DNA of 64,000 bases from Micromonospora cathayae (GTDB taxonomy: Bacteria > Actinomycetota > Actinomycetes > Mycobacteriales > Micromonosporaceae): positions 4,803,001 through 4,867,000 of the forward strand of contig NZ_CP118615.1 in the NCBI RefSeq assembly GCF_028993575.1, in the 5' to 3' direction. The notes under the pieces are model-generated. The model was not told the origin of the DNA. It saw nothing but the letters and a program-made list of their open reading frames with translations, and did not search any database. The translations under genes were made by a program, and so were the position numbers. How positions within the stretch are numbered: position 1 is the first letter of the stretch; each line of letters starts with the position of its first letter. Positions 19,045 to 28,357 of this stretch are shown here, one piece after another.

Positions 19045-19974
19045 ATGGCCGTCCGCACCGCCCATCCGCCGGACACCGTCGCGGCCCGGCGGCCCCGGCG
19101 GGTCCGGCGACGACGGAGGGTGCCGGCGGCCTTCTACGCGATGGTGCTGCCGGCGTTCCTGCTGTTCTTCGTCTTCCACACCGTCCCGGTGCTCCAGGGC
19201 GTGTTCTACAGCTTCACCAACTACGCCGGTTACGGCGAGTGGGACTTCGTCGGGCTGGACAACTACGCCGCCATGCTGCTCGACGACCGGATCCGGGCGT
19301 CGTACCTGTTCACGTTCCGGTTCGCGATCGTGGCGACGATCCTGGTCAACGTCCTGGCATTGGCGATCGCGCTGGGGCTGCACGCCCGGATCCGGTTCCG
19401 GACCACTCTGCGGGCGGTGTTCTTCCTGCCCAACGTGCTCGCCGTGCTGGTGGTCGGGTACATCTTCAAGTACCTGTTCGGCACCTCGCTGCCGGCGCTC
19501 GGCGAATCCCTGGGGATCGACGCGCTGTCCACCAGCATTCTCGCCGACCCGGAACTGGCCTGGCTCGGCGTGGTGGTGCTCGGGGTGTGGCAGGCCACCG
19601 CGTTCGCGGTCATCCTCTACCTGGCCGGTCTCCAGACCATTCCCGGCGACCTGTACGAGGCCGCCGCGATCGACGGTGCCGGGCGCTGGCGGCAGTTCCG
19701 CAGCATCACGTTTCCGCTGATCGCGGCGTTCTTCACGATCAACATGGTGTTGTCGCTGAAGAACTTCCTGATGGTCTTCGACCACGTGGTCGCGCTCACC
19801 GAGGGAGGTCCGGGCACCAGCACCGAGTCGGTGTCGATGGTGATCTACCGGGGTGGCTTCCAGGGCGGCGAGTTCGCGTACCAGACCGCCAACGCGGTGG
19901 CGTACTTCGTGGTGATCGTGGTCGTCTCCGTGCTCCAACTGCGCGTGCTGCGCCGTCGGGAGGTGTCGCTGTGA
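19045..19974 (+). CDS. Sugar ABC transporter permease (MalF/UgpA type)
   Basis: The 309-residue protein has six transmembrane segments and the EAA loop DLYEAAAIDGAGRWRQFRSI (about 205-225) that docks the ATPase. It forms the membrane channel with the next gene. CGAGGAGG lies before the ATG. The stop codon overlaps the next start (GTGA), giving coupled translation. No ATP-binding gene is present, as is usual for actinobacterial sugar systems that share an MsiK-type ATPase encoded elsewhere. Confidence 0.93.
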   Translation: MAVRTAHPPDTVAARRPRRVRRRRRVPAAFYAMVLPAFLLFFVFHTVPVLQGVFYSFTNYAGYGEWDFVGLDNYAAMLLDDRIRASYLFTFRFAIVATILVNVLALAIALGLHARIRFRTTLRAVFFLPNVLAVLVVGYIFKYLFGTSLPALGESLGIDALSTSILADPELAWLGVVVLGVWQATAFAVILYLAGLQTIPGDLYEAAAIDGAGRWRQFRSITFPLIAAFFTINMVLSLKNFLMVFDHVVALTEGGPGTSTESVSMVIYRGGFQGGEFAYQTANAVAYFVVIVVVSVLQLRVLRRREVSL

Positions 19975-20891
19975 CCGCCGTACCGTCGATGCCGCCGACC
20001 CCGGTGCCGCCATCGCCGACCGGCGCTGCCCCGGGCGGCGGCCCCGACCGGGCCGGGTCGCCTGGACGCCGACGGAGGTCGGGGGTCAACTGGTGGCTCA
20101 CCGCGTTGATGGTGGTCTGCTCGCTGACCGTGCTGGTGCCGCTGTACTTCACCGTGGTCACCGCGCTGAAGTCGCCGGAGGACCTGGGCGGGGCCGGGTT
20201 CGCCCCGCCGACCGACCCGCGCTGGGCGAACTTCGCCGACGCCTGGCGGCTGACCGACTTCCCGCACGCCGCGCTGAACAGCGCGCTGATCACCGTCGGG
20301 GCGGTGCTGCTGACCCTGCTGACCAACTCGATGGTCGCGTACGCGATCGCCCGGAACATGCACCGGCGGATGTTCCGGTGGCTGTACTACTACTTCGTCT
20401 CGGCGCTGTTCGTGCCGTTCCCGATCATCATGCTGCCGGTGGTGAAGCAGACCGCCTGGCTGAACCTGGACAACCAGCTCGGCCTGATCTTCCTGTACGT
20501 CGTCTACGGGTTGGCGTTCAACATCTTCGTCTACGTCGGGTACCTGCGGTCGGTGCCGCGTGAGCTGGAGGAGGCGGCGCTGACCGACGGGGCCGGGATC
20601 TGGACGACGTTCTGGCGGATCGTGTTCCCGCTGCTCGCCCCGATGAACGCCACCGTCGGCATTCTGACCTGCCTGTGGGCCTGGAACGACTTCCTGCTGC
20701 CGCTGGTGATCCTGTCCAGCCCGGACGCGCAGACGCTGCCGCTGGTGCAGTACGTCTTCCAGGGCCAGTTCGACACCAACTACACCGTCGCGTTCGCCTC
20801 TTACCTGATGGCGTTGAGTCCGCTGGTGGTGGTGTACCTGCTGGCCCAACGCTGGGTGATCTCCGGCGTGATGCGCGGCTCGGTGAAGTGA
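19971..20891 (+). CDS. Sugar ABC transporter permease (MalG/UgpE type)
   Basis: The 306-residue protein starts with a Pro/Gly-rich cytoplasmic tail of about 38 residues, then six membrane segments with the EAA loop ELEEAALTDGAGIWTTFWRI (about 195-215). It pairs with the upstream permease. The GTG at 19971 overlaps the previous TGA and is preceded by GGGAGG. A perfect hairpin starts right at the stop codon and ends the operon. Confidence 0.93.
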   Translation: MTAVPSMPPTPVPPSPTGAAPGGGPDRAGSPGRRRRSGVNWWLTALMVVCSLTVLVPLYFTVVTALKSPEDLGGAGFAPPTDPRWANFADAWRLTDFPHAALNSALITVGAVLLTLLTNSMVAYAIARNMHRRMFRWLYYYFVSALFVPFPIIMLPVVKQTAWLNLDNQLGLIFLYVVYGLAFNIFVYVGYLRSVPRELEEAALTDGAGIWTTFWRIVFPLLAPMNATVGILTCLWAWNDFLLPLVILSSPDAQTLPLVQYVFQGQFDTNYTVAFASYLMALSPLVVVYLLAQRWVISGVMRGSVK

Positions 20892-20930
20892 CCACCGGGC
20901 CCTCACGCGGCCTGCGTGAGGGCCCGGTGG
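20892..20930 (+). terminator. Perfect 17-bp stem terminator of the sugar transporter operon
   Basis: CCACCGGGCCCTCACGC (20892-20908) pairs perfectly with 20914-20930 around a 5-nt loop, directly after the permease stop codon. Confidence 0.9.
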
Positions 20931-21015
20931 CCGGTCCGCGTCGCACCCTCGCGGACCGGCCACCGGCGGTACGGACCGGCCGTGTCGCGCCCCGCGCGGA
21001 CCGGCCGTCAGCGGG

Positions 21016-23289
21016 TCAGCGGTGGAAGCGCAGGTAGTCGAAGCGGGCGGTGACCGCCGGCTCCGCGCCGCCGTGCGCGACCAGCCCGATGCGGGGCGTG
21101 GTGTCGGCCGGGAAGGTCCACACTCCGCCCCAGGTCCAGGTGCGACCGTCCCGGCTGGAGCCGGCCCGGAACTCGTGCTCACCGGTGGCCGGGTCGACCC
21201 GGTGCGCCAGCCGCAGCCAGGTGGTGGTGGCCGGGGTGCCGACGATGTTCCCGCCGTACACCGGCTGACCGGCGAACGGCAGCTCGTAGCCGTACTCGAC
21301 CTGCCGGGTATTCCAGATCGCCACCTGGCTCAGCCGGGCGAACCGGTCGTCGTCCACGTACGCCACCAGACCGGCCTGCTGGTAGTTACGGACGGTCTCC
21401 TCGCCCAGGTCCAGGGTCACCTTCGTCTCGACCACGTAGTTGCCGGTCGGGGCGTCGCGCAGCAGCACCCCGGCGGTGTTGCCGGTGCCGGTCAGGTCGG
21501 CCGACTGCACCGGCCAGTGCAGCGCCCCGTCGCGTACGGTGGCCGCCGGGTCGGCGCGGACCCACTCCCAGCCGGCGTCGAGGCCATCGCTGAACTCGTC
21601 GGAGTACCGCTTCAGCAGTCCACCGGCCCGGGGCTCGGGAACGGTCTGCCGGACCGGCCGGTGCAGCCGGGCCACGCTGACGTTGTCGAACCCGGCGGTC
21701 CCGCCGGTGGCGGCCAGCCCGAGCGGGCCGGTGACCGGCCGGTCCAGCCGCAGGCTCACCTCGGCGAGCTGGTCGCCCAGCCGGGCCGGGCTCAGGTCGG
21801 CGGTCAGCCGGTCACCGCGTACCTCGACGGCGAGGTGGTGCCGGTGGGTGGGGTCGAAGCCGGCCGGCAGCGGCGCGACCGCCGTCCGGCCGCCGGCGGT
21901 CCGGGCCACCAGCCGCCCGGCGGTCACGTCGACGCGTACGTCGGCCCGGTCGCCGAGGGTGAGACCGGCGGTGTCGGCGTCGGCCGGGCGCAGGTCGGTC
22001 TCGACGCGCACGTCCCCGCCGAGGACCGGGCGGCTGGTCAGCGTGCCGCTGCCGGTCGCCGCGCCGCCGGTGACCCGCCAGTCGCCGGTACGCCGCCAGT
22101 CGGCCGGCAGGGCCCGGTCGAAGCGCTCGTCCAGCTTTCCGGTGGTGACCGGGGCGGGACGGTCGCCGTCGGACGGGCCGGCCCCGGCGTTCACCACCGG
22201 CCAGCCGCCGACCCAGTCGAGCCGGTCGATCAGCATGGGTCGCTCGTTGATGCCGAACGGCTCGTCCAGGTACGGGTCGGCGCGGTCGATGCCGTGGTAG
22301 ACGATCCAGTCCTGCCCGGACAGGTCGGTGAGGAAGCCGTTGTGCCCGACGCCGATCCAGCGGTTGCCGTTCTGGGTGAGCACCGGTGTGCCGCCGGCCC
22401 GGGACGCGGTCAGCGAGATCCCGTCGGCGTCGACGAACGGCCCGCGTGGGCTGCGGGACCGGCCGACGTGCACGGAGTAGCCGGTGGCCGGCCCGGCGCA
22501 GCAGTTCGCGGTGGAGGCGAAGAGGTAGTACCAGCCGTCGTGGCGCAGCACGTAGCTGCCCTCGAACTTGTTGTCGATCGCCACCGGGGTCGGTTCGCCG
22601 ACCGCGCGCAGCCCGTCGGCGGTGAGCTCGGTGACCGAGACGCCGCCGTAGTAGCTGCCGTAGTAGAGGTAGTGGCGTCCGTCCACGTCGGTGAACTGGC
22701 TGGGGTCGATGGTCCACAGCCAGCCGCCACCGCCGCCGGGGCGGGGCGCGACGACCGGCTCGTCGACGAACGTCCACGGGCCGGTGGGGGAGGGGGCGGT
22801 GGCCGCGCCGACGGCGAAGTCACCGCCGTCGGGGGAGACGGTGGTGTCGGTGACCGTCACGTACATCACCCAGCGGCCGTCGACCCAGCGCACGTCGGGG
22901 GCCCAGAAGCCGGCCCCCTCGGCGGCGTACGCCGGGCGCTGGCCGGGGGTGAACGCGTCCCCGACGTACGTCCAGTCGACCAGGTCGGCGGAGCGGGCCA
23001 TCGGGATGCCGTGGAACGTCTTCTCGCCCTCGCGGAGCGGGTCGGTGGTGCCGTAGGCGTACCAGAGGCCGTCGGGGCCGCGGACGATCACCGGGTCGGC
23101 GAAGGTGTCCGCGAAGGACGCGGAGAGCGGGTTGGCGTAGCGGGCCGGCTGGCCGCCGGACGCGGTCGGCGTGTCGGCGGGGCGGAGCGGACGGTCGTCC
23201 GGCGCGGCGAGGGCCGGCGCGGACGCGGTGGTGGCGAGAAGAAGCCCGAGTACGGCGCTGCACGCGCCGCCGCGGCGGAGGTGTCCCAT
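21016..23289 (-). CDS. Secreted GH43 glycoside hydrolase with two C-terminal beta-sandwich domains
   Basis: The 757-residue protein has a signal peptide (AVLGLLLATTASAPALAAP) and a GH43 five-blade propeller (about 50-375): FADTFADPVIVRGPDGLWYA with the base Asp, TIDPSQFTD, and a Glu in NKFEGSYVLR as probable acid. Two concanavalin-like domains follow (about 390-535 and 555-757), the last with YSDEFSDGLDAGWEWV. GH43 enzymes cleave arabinan, arabinoxylan or xylo-oligosaccharides. The ATG at 23287-23289 follows AAGGCAGG; two copies of an operator lie about 65-85 bp upstream. It is convergent with the sugar transporter, a plausible partner. Confidence 0.92.
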   Translation of the reverse strand: MGHLRRGGACSAVLGLLLATTASAPALAAPDDRPLRPADTPTASGGQPARYANPLSASFADTFADPVIVRGPDGLWYAYGTTDPLREGEKTFHGIPMARSADLVDWTYVGDAFTPGQRPAYAAEGAGFWAPDVRWVDGRWVMYVTVTDTTVSPDGGDFAVGAATAPSPTGPWTFVDEPVVAPRPGGGGGWLWTIDPSQFTDVDGRHYLYYGSYYGGVSVTELTADGLRAVGEPTPVAIDNKFEGSYVLRHDGWYYLFASTANCCAGPATGYSVHVGRSRSPRGPFVDADGISLTASRAGGTPVLTQNGNRWIGVGHNGFLTDLSGQDWIVYHGIDRADPYLDEPFGINERPMLIDRLDWVGGWPVVNAGAGPSDGDRPAPVTTGKLDERFDRALPADWRRTGDWRVTGGAATGSGTLTSRPVLGGDVRVETDLRPADADTAGLTLGDRADVRVDVTAGRLVARTAGGRTAVAPLPAGFDPTHRHHLAVEVRGDRLTADLSPARLGDQLAEVSLRLDRPVTGPLGLAATGGTAGFDNVSVARLHRPVRQTVPEPRAGGLLKRYSDEFSDGLDAGWEWVRADPAATVRDGALHWPVQSADLTGTGNTAGVLLRDAPTGNYVVETKVTLDLGEETVRNYQQAGLVAYVDDDRFARLSQVAIWNTRQVEYGYELPFAGQPVYGGNIVGTPATTTWLRLAHRVDPATGEHEFRAGSSRDGRTWTWGGVWTFPADTTPRIGLVAHGGAEPAVTARFDYLRFHR

Positions 23290-23351
23290 CGGACCTGCCT
23301 TGGGGGTCTTGGCGATGTGTCGAGGGTGGTCGCTGCGGTGCGGTGCCTTTC

Positions 23352-23375
23352 TACAACGTTGGATACAACGTTGTA
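23352..23375. promoter_or_regulatory. Tandem LacI-type operators upstream of the GH43 gene
   Basis: TACAACGTTG at 23352-23361 and the perfect palindrome TACAACGTTGTA at 23364-23375 are spaced exactly 12 bp apart. The same palindrome is at 3221-3232 before the dioxygenase gene. The arrangement suggests cooperative binding of a LacI-family repressor controlling sugar-polymer use. Confidence 0.75.
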
Positions 23376-23620
23376 AAGCCTCCGGCCGCGTGCCCCCGCA
23401 GGTCCGACGCATCGGCTCGGGAGGTGCCGAACCGCCGACCGGGCTGGGCCGTGGTCCACCTTCCGCCCGCTTTACCGGCAAATCGGAGCGATCCTCGCAC
23501 AAACCACCGAAATGGCCGTTACCGTCGGAATCAGGCTCGGCCTGCCGGCCCATGGGTCGACAGCGCACCTGGATCAGCGCGACGTCCGTCCCGTCGTCGT
23601 ACCGGGAGAGAGGACCGCCC

Positions 23621-24706
23621 ATGCGAACGCCCAGTCGAGGTTCCGGCCCGCGCCTGGCCGCCGCCCCCGGCCCGGCCCGCGTCCCGGACGAACCGGTGCC
23701 GCCGGGGCGTAGAGACGAACCGGTGCCGCCGGGCCACCGGGCCGAACCGGTGCCGCCGGGGCGCAGACCGGCCGAAGCCCTCCCACCGGCCCGCCCGGTG
23801 CCGGCCCGACCCGACCTGGACGCCTACCGACCCGACCTGGACGCCTACCGACCCGACCTGGATGCGTACCGGGCCGCCGTGGCCGACCTGCTGGTGGAGG
23901 TGGGCGCGCTCGCCGACCGGCACTGCGTCCAGGCCCGCCAGGCGCTGCTCACCGACCGGCTCGGCGAGCCGGCGCTGGCCGACGTGCTCACGGCCACCCC
24001 GCACGGGCTGGTCAGCGCCCGGGAGACCCTGCTGCTGGAGGTGGCCCGGCACCGGCCCGACCCCCGCCGTCGCGGTGCCGACCTCACCGCGCTGGTGCGG
24101 TTCTTCCTGCTCACCCGGATCGACGTGGCATGGTGGGCGCGGAGCGCCGCCTACCGCACCGACGACCAGGTGCGGCACGACGCCGACCTGGTCGACCTCG
24201 ACGCGCTGCGGCGTCGCGGGCTGCTGCGCTTCCGGTACCGGGCCCGGCCCGCCGGCCCGGCCGGTCGGTTCGCGCACGCCGTCCGGCGGCGGATCGACCC
24301 GCACCGGACGCCGCACCCCGCCGGGATGCCGCTGCCACGGGCCCGTCCCGAGGTGGTGGCGCTGCTCAACCAGGTCGCCGCCGAGTTCGCGCTCGCCGCC
24401 CCGGCCGGTACGCCCCCGCTGCGGGTCACCGGCCTGACCCGCAGCCTGGAGGCCCAGCACCGGCTGCGCCGGCTCGGGGACGCGGCGATCGGGCCCGGCG
24501 CGCACTGTCTGGGCTGGGCGGTGGACGTGGCGGTGCCCCGGTCCCGCCACGACGGTGCCGGGGCGGTGCTGACCACCGTGCTGCTCGGTCGGCAGCACGC
24601 CGGTGAGATCAACGTCGTCGCGCAGGGGCCGGGGTGGCACCTGTGCGTCGCCCCGGCTGCCGTACCCCGGCTGCGCCGGGCGTACGAGGCCGGTCGGGGT
24701 CACTGA
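23621..24706 (+). CDS. DUF5715-like protein with repeat-rich N terminus
   Basis: The 361-residue protein opens with a Pro/Arg-rich region holding repeats of EPVPPG and then three copies of RPDLDAY (about residues 65-85), followed by helical segments. The C-terminal 130 residues resemble DUF5715, a fold related to D,D-peptidase/VanY-type hydrolases (VTGLTRSLEAQHRLRRLGDA, HCLGWAVDVAVP, WHLCV), with His/Asp residues placed as possible metal ligands. No clear signal peptide is seen. The ATG at 23621 follows GGGAGAGAGGA. Function is unproven. Confidence 0.68.
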   Translation: MRTPSRGSGPRLAAAPGPARVPDEPVPPGRRDEPVPPGHRAEPVPPGRRPAEALPPARPVPARPDLDAYRPDLDAYRPDLDAYRAAVADLLVEVGALADRHCVQARQALLTDRLGEPALADVLTATPHGLVSARETLLLEVARHRPDPRRRGADLTALVRFFLLTRIDVAWWARSAAYRTDDQVRHDADLVDLDALRRRGLLRFRYRARPAGPAGRFAHAVRRRIDPHRTPHPAGMPLPRARPEVVALLNQVAAEFALAAPAGTPPLRVTGLTRSLEAQHRLRRLGDAAIGPGAHCLGWAVDVAVPRSRHDGAGAVLTTVLLGRQHAGEINVVAQGPGWHLCVAPAAVPRLRRAYEAGRGH

Positions 24707-24717
24707 CCGGCGACGGT

Positions 24718-24754
24718 GGGCGGGGCACCCTGCGTCACGCAGCGTGCCCCGCCC
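24718..24754. terminator. Hairpin between convergent DUF5715-like and amylase genes
   Basis: GGGCGGGGCAC (24718-24728) pairs with 24744-24754, and an inner CTGCG/CGCAG stem closes on a 3-nt loop after one mismatch. It can serve both convergent genes. Confidence 0.85.
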
Positions 24755-24762
24755 GACGCTGT

Positions 24763-27753
24763 CTAGCGCAGGTACGGGCCGGTGGCGCCGACCTTGCCCG
24801 GGGCCGGGTTGCCCGGCAGGGCGAGGACGTAGACCCGCAGGTTCCCCTGGCCGCTGACGCTGGCGGTCAACGTGCCGTTGCCGACCGTCTTCACGTCACC
24901 GGTGACCACGTCGGTGTACGTGCCGTTCGGGATGCCGGTGAACGTCGCCCCGGCGGAGACGGTGACCAGCGCGAAACTGTCCACGCCGCCGGCGGTGTAC
25001 CGGCGCTTGAAGGCCATGTTGCCGCTGACCCCCTCGGTGGAGTACTGCCCCTTCTGCAGGGCCGGCACCGCCCGGCGGATCTGGTTGAGCCGCTGCACGT
25101 GCTTGACCAGCGGCTTGTCCAGGGTGGCCGCGACCGGGCCGGTGGCCGAGCCGACCACCCCGAAGTCGGTGGCGGTGACGCTGCCCTCCAGGTGCGCGCC
25201 GTAGTAGGCGCGTCCGGTGGTGGCCAGCGGGCAGGTCGGCCCGCAGTCGATCTTCGCGCCCTTCTGGAACTCGATCTCCGAGCCGTAGTAGAGCGTCGGG
25301 ATGCCGCGGAACGTCCACATCAGGCTCATGTTCTCGGCCCACGCGTCGGTGCCGCCGGTGTACCGGGTGTTCGACTTGTTCGGCCCGTAGTCGTGGCTGT
25401 CGACGTAGACCACGTTGTAGGTGGCGTCGTTGTAGCTGTCGTCGGAGTCCTTTCCGTTGTGGAAGGCGTTCGACGCGTCGCCGAAGTTCATGTGCATCCG
25501 CATGTCGATGACGTTCATGCCGGAGAACTTCGAATGGTCCGGGGCGTGGTAGGTGTTGCCGCGTAGGAAGGCGTTGTCGCTGGTCGGCTGGTTGCCGGTG
25601 CCGAGGAGCTGCTCGTAGTCGTACTGCTCGATCGCGGCGCGGACGTCGTCCGGGCTGTACTCCTTGCGTTCCTTCCAGGTGAAGAACTGCGCGGAGTGGT
25701 TCACCGAGCCCCGGTTCCACTTGTCGTTGACGAACGCGGCCACCTCGCCGAAGACGTAGAAGTCCCTACCCTTCTCGCCGTGTTTCGCCACCGCGTGCGC
25801 CTGCAACGCCGGCAGGAACCGGCGGTTCCAGGTGACCCGGGGAATGTGCACGGCGGTGTCGACCCGGAAGCCGTCCACGCCCATGTCGATGAACCGGTTG
25901 TACGCGTCGATCAGGTACTTCTGCACCGTCGGGTTCTCGGTGTTGAAGTCGGCCAGGTCCTCGTGCAGCCAGCAGCTCCGCGAGTCCTCACCCTCCCAGT
26001 TGCCGATCCAGCACTGGTGGTACAGGTCGGCCGGGAAGAGTTTGTTCGTCGGGGACGGCCACTGGCAGTCGTAGAGGGTGAAGCCCTCCGGGCTCCGCCC
26101 GTTGGGGGTGCCCCAGCGCGGGCACTGGTTGCCGGCCGGCGCGGCGGTCGACCAGACGTCGCCGTTGTACGGGCGGCCCTTGGCGAGCGCGTTCTGCGCC
26201 GGGGTCAGCTCCGGGTCGTTCCCGGCGTGCTCGACCATCGGGTCGTACGACCGGCCCGGCTCCTGCCGGCTGTACATCCACTTCCACTGCTCGTCCCGTA
26301 CGCCGTAGACGGTGGGGGTGAACAGGCCCTTCGCGCCCCACCGGGAGCTGTGGTTGTAGACCACGTCCTGGAAGATCTTGATGCCCTTGGCGTGCGCGGC
26401 GTTGATCAGCTCCTGGTAGTCGGCCCCGGGGCTCTCCAGTCGCGGGTCGACCCGGAAGAAGTCCCAGCCGTGGTAGCCGTGGAAGTCGTAGTCGGAGCGG
26501 TTCAGCACCACCGGGGTGATCCAGATGGCGGAGAAGCCCAGCCCCTTGATGTAGTCCAGCTTGTCGACGAGTCCCTGGAAGTCGCCCCGGAACATCGGGT
26601 CGTCGTTGGCCGCGTTGCCGGACTTGACGTGCTGGCTGCCGCCCCGGTTGTTGCTGCTGTCGCCGTCGGCGAACCGGGCGGTCATCACGAAGTAGATGGT
26701 GTCCTCGCGCGGATCGCCGCCGAGCGGGCTGCCGCCGGGCGGGGCCGGGGGAGCGGTGCCGGTGGTGGCCGCCGCCGGGGCGCTCGCCGCCGAGGTGTTG
26801 CCGGCCGCGTCGTACGCCCGGACGGTGTACTCGTACCGGGTGGTCGGGCTGAGGTTGCCGTCGACCAGGCCGGTGCCGGTGGTGGTCAGTGTGACGGTGC
26901 CCTGGCTGCCCCCGGTCCGGGTGACCCGGTAGCCGGTCACGCCCCGGTCGTCGGTGGACGCGCCCCAGGCCAGGGTGACCCGTACCCCGTCGGCGGTGGC
27001 GGTCAGGCCGGTCGGGACGCTCGGCGCGGTGGTGTCCGGGGTCGGCGCGGCGCACGGGGCGGTGGCGTTCGGGGTGACCACGCCGGCCCGTACGGTGCTG
27101 ATCCCGGCGCCGATGCCGTAGTCCGCGCCGTTGTTGTTGTCCCACTGTCCGGAGCCGTTGTTGAACGCCGCCCGCAGCCCGGTGGCGGTGCCCAGGTCGA
27201 CGGTCCTGCGGGCCCAGCCGGCGCAGACGGTCTCCATCGGCACGCCGGGCACGGCGGTCCAGCTTCCGCCGGTGGGCTGGTAGTGCAGGTTGGCGGTGGT
27301 CCAGCCCCGGGTGCCGGTGTGGTACCAGACCTCGGCCGACCGGGCGGCCGGTGGCTCGGTCGCGACGCACGGGTCGCCGGTGCCGATCACGCCACCGGAG
27401 ACGGTCACCACGCCGGTGCCGAGCCGGTAGTTGGCCCCGTTGTTGTTGTCCCAGGTGCCGGTGGTGTTGGTGAAGACGACCTGCGCGCCGGTGGCCGCGC
27501 CGAGGTCGATGGTCCGTTTGCGCCAGCCGGTGCAGGCGGTGTCCATCGGTACGCCGGGCACGGTGGTCCACGCGCCGCCGGTCGGGGCGTAGTGGATGTT
27601 GACGGTGCTGCCCCAGGCGGTCGGGGGCCGGTAGTAGACGGTGACGCTCTGGGCTGCCGACGCGGCGGTCGGCGGAGCCAGGCCGGCGACCAGGCCGGCC
27701 GCGACGGCCAGGGCGGTCCACCGTCGTCGGGGGTGGTGGGTCCTGCTGCTCAT
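24763..27753 (-). CDS. Secreted alpha-amylase with two CBM25 modules and an FN3 domain
   Basis: The 996-residue enzyme has a signal peptide (about 1-34) and two tandem starch-binding CBM25 repeats (about 36-130 and 140-225; each with WDNNNGA). A fibronectin III linker follows (about 240-335), then a GH13 catalytic barrel with nucleophile Asp in VDGFRVDTAVHI (about 629), acid Glu in VFGEVAAF (about 669), third Asp in YVDSHDYG, and a C-terminal beta domain. It degrades starch outside the cell. GAGGAG precedes the ATG. Inverted repeats of the MalR/Reg1 kind lie about 55-95 bp upstream. Confidence 0.95.
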   Translation of the reverse strand: MSSRTHHPRRRWTALAVAAGLVAGLAPPTAASAAQSVTVYYRPPTAWGSTVNIHYAPTGGAWTTVPGVPMDTACTGWRKRTIDLGAATGAQVVFTNTTGTWDNNNGANYRLGTGVVTVSGGVIGTGDPCVATEPPAARSAEVWYHTGTRGWTTANLHYQPTGGSWTAVPGVPMETVCAGWARRTVDLGTATGLRAAFNNGSGQWDNNNGADYGIGAGISTVRAGVVTPNATAPCAAPTPDTTAPSVPTGLTATADGVRVTLAWGASTDDRGVTGYRVTRTGGSQGTVTLTTTGTGLVDGNLSPTTRYEYTVRAYDAAGNTSAASAPAAATTGTAPPAPPGGSPLGGDPREDTIYFVMTARFADGDSSNNRGGSQHVKSGNAANDDPMFRGDFQGLVDKLDYIKGLGFSAIWITPVVLNRSDYDFHGYHGWDFFRVDPRLESPGADYQELINAAHAKGIKIFQDVVYNHSSRWGAKGLFTPTVYGVRDEQWKWMYSRQEPGRSYDPMVEHAGNDPELTPAQNALAKGRPYNGDVWSTAAPAGNQCPRWGTPNGRSPEGFTLYDCQWPSPTNKLFPADLYHQCWIGNWEGEDSRSCWLHEDLADFNTENPTVQKYLIDAYNRFIDMGVDGFRVDTAVHIPRVTWNRRFLPALQAHAVAKHGEKGRDFYVFGEVAAFVNDKWNRGSVNHSAQFFTWKERKEYSPDDVRAAIEQYDYEQLLGTGNQPTSDNAFLRGNTYHAPDHSKFSGMNVIDMRMHMNFGDASNAFHNGKDSDDSYNDATYNVVYVDSHDYGPNKSNTRYTGGTDAWAENMSLMWTFRGIPTLYYGSEIEFQKGAKIDCGPTCPLATTGRAYYGAHLEGSVTATDFGVVGSATGPVAATLDKPLVKHVQRLNQIRRAVPALQKGQYSTEGVSGNMAFKRRYTAGGVDSFALVTVSAGATFTGIPNGTYTDVVTGDVKTVGNGTLTASVSGQGNLRVYVLALPGNPAPGKVGATGPYLR

Positions 27754-27805
27754 CGACTCTCCTCGGGGGAGGCTCCCGCCCGGCGGGGGACGCGCGGGAT
27801 GAACG

Positions 27806-27850
27806 TTCTTGCGGAGGCTGACGCCATGCGCCTGCTTCTTGCTGCAAGAA
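27806..27850. promoter_or_regulatory. TTCTTGC repeats upstream of the amylase gene
   Basis: TTCTTGC at 27806-27812 and the near-perfect palindrome TTCTTGCTGCAAGAA at 27836-27850 flank the probable amylase promoter. Streptomyces amylase promoters carry CTTGCAG-type repeats bound by a LacI-family maltose repressor (MalR/Reg1), so the same control is likely here. Confidence 0.62.
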
Positions 27851-27897
27851 CTTGAAAGGTTGCAGGGAAGTTACCAGTATCGACGTTTGGACACCAG

Positions 27898-28344
27898 ATG
27901 TTCGACCGGCGGACCGGCGGTTACGTCCGGGGACGTCCGGTGTGTCCCCGCCGCCGTCGGGTAAGTCCTCTCGGCGTCCGGGTAGGGCTGCTCGCGGTGG
28001 TCGGCGACGACGAGGTGGGCCGACGGCTGGTCGCCTGCGCCCGTGCCGACGGCATCGACGTCGACCCGGTGATCCACCGGGCCGGCGCGACGACCGGCCT
28101 GATCGTGGACGTGGTCGACGCCGCGGCCCACTGGCGGTACCTGGAGGACCTACCGGAGGCGACCCTGCTCACCGGTGAGCGGCCCGCCGACCCCGCCGCC
28201 GGGCTGCTGCGCGACGAACCGTACGAGCGGGTGGCCCGGCAGGCGGTGGCGGCGGCCGGCGCGACCGTGGGCCGGCCCGGCGGACGACCGGAACTCACCG
28301 CGACGGCGGTCGCCGAGCAGCTCGACCGCATCCCGTCCCGCTGA
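27898..28344 (+). pseudogene. Decayed PfkB-family carbohydrate kinase
   Basis: The 148-residue frame contains an N-terminal PfkB segment, LGVRVGLLAVVGDDEVGRRL then IHRAGATTGLIVDVVDAAAH, which aligns with the ribokinase-like sugar-kinase lid region. It then jumps to what looks like the extreme C terminus (RQAVAAAGATVGRPGGRPEL). The nucleotide-binding centre with the G-A-G-D catalytic motif is missing, as is the usual N-terminal D-x-x-x-D region. The piece is therefore a deletion derivative, most likely non-functional. It lies behind the amylase promoter and ends at a strong terminator. Confidence 0.62.
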
Positions 28345-28357
28345 CCCGCCACGACGA

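Noticed and set aside
25696..27855. A 719-codon open frame antisense to the amylase gene
   Set aside because: It is a GC-driven shadow: the minus-strand amylase has full domains and motifs, while this frame has low-complexity Gly/Arg/Val content and no domain.
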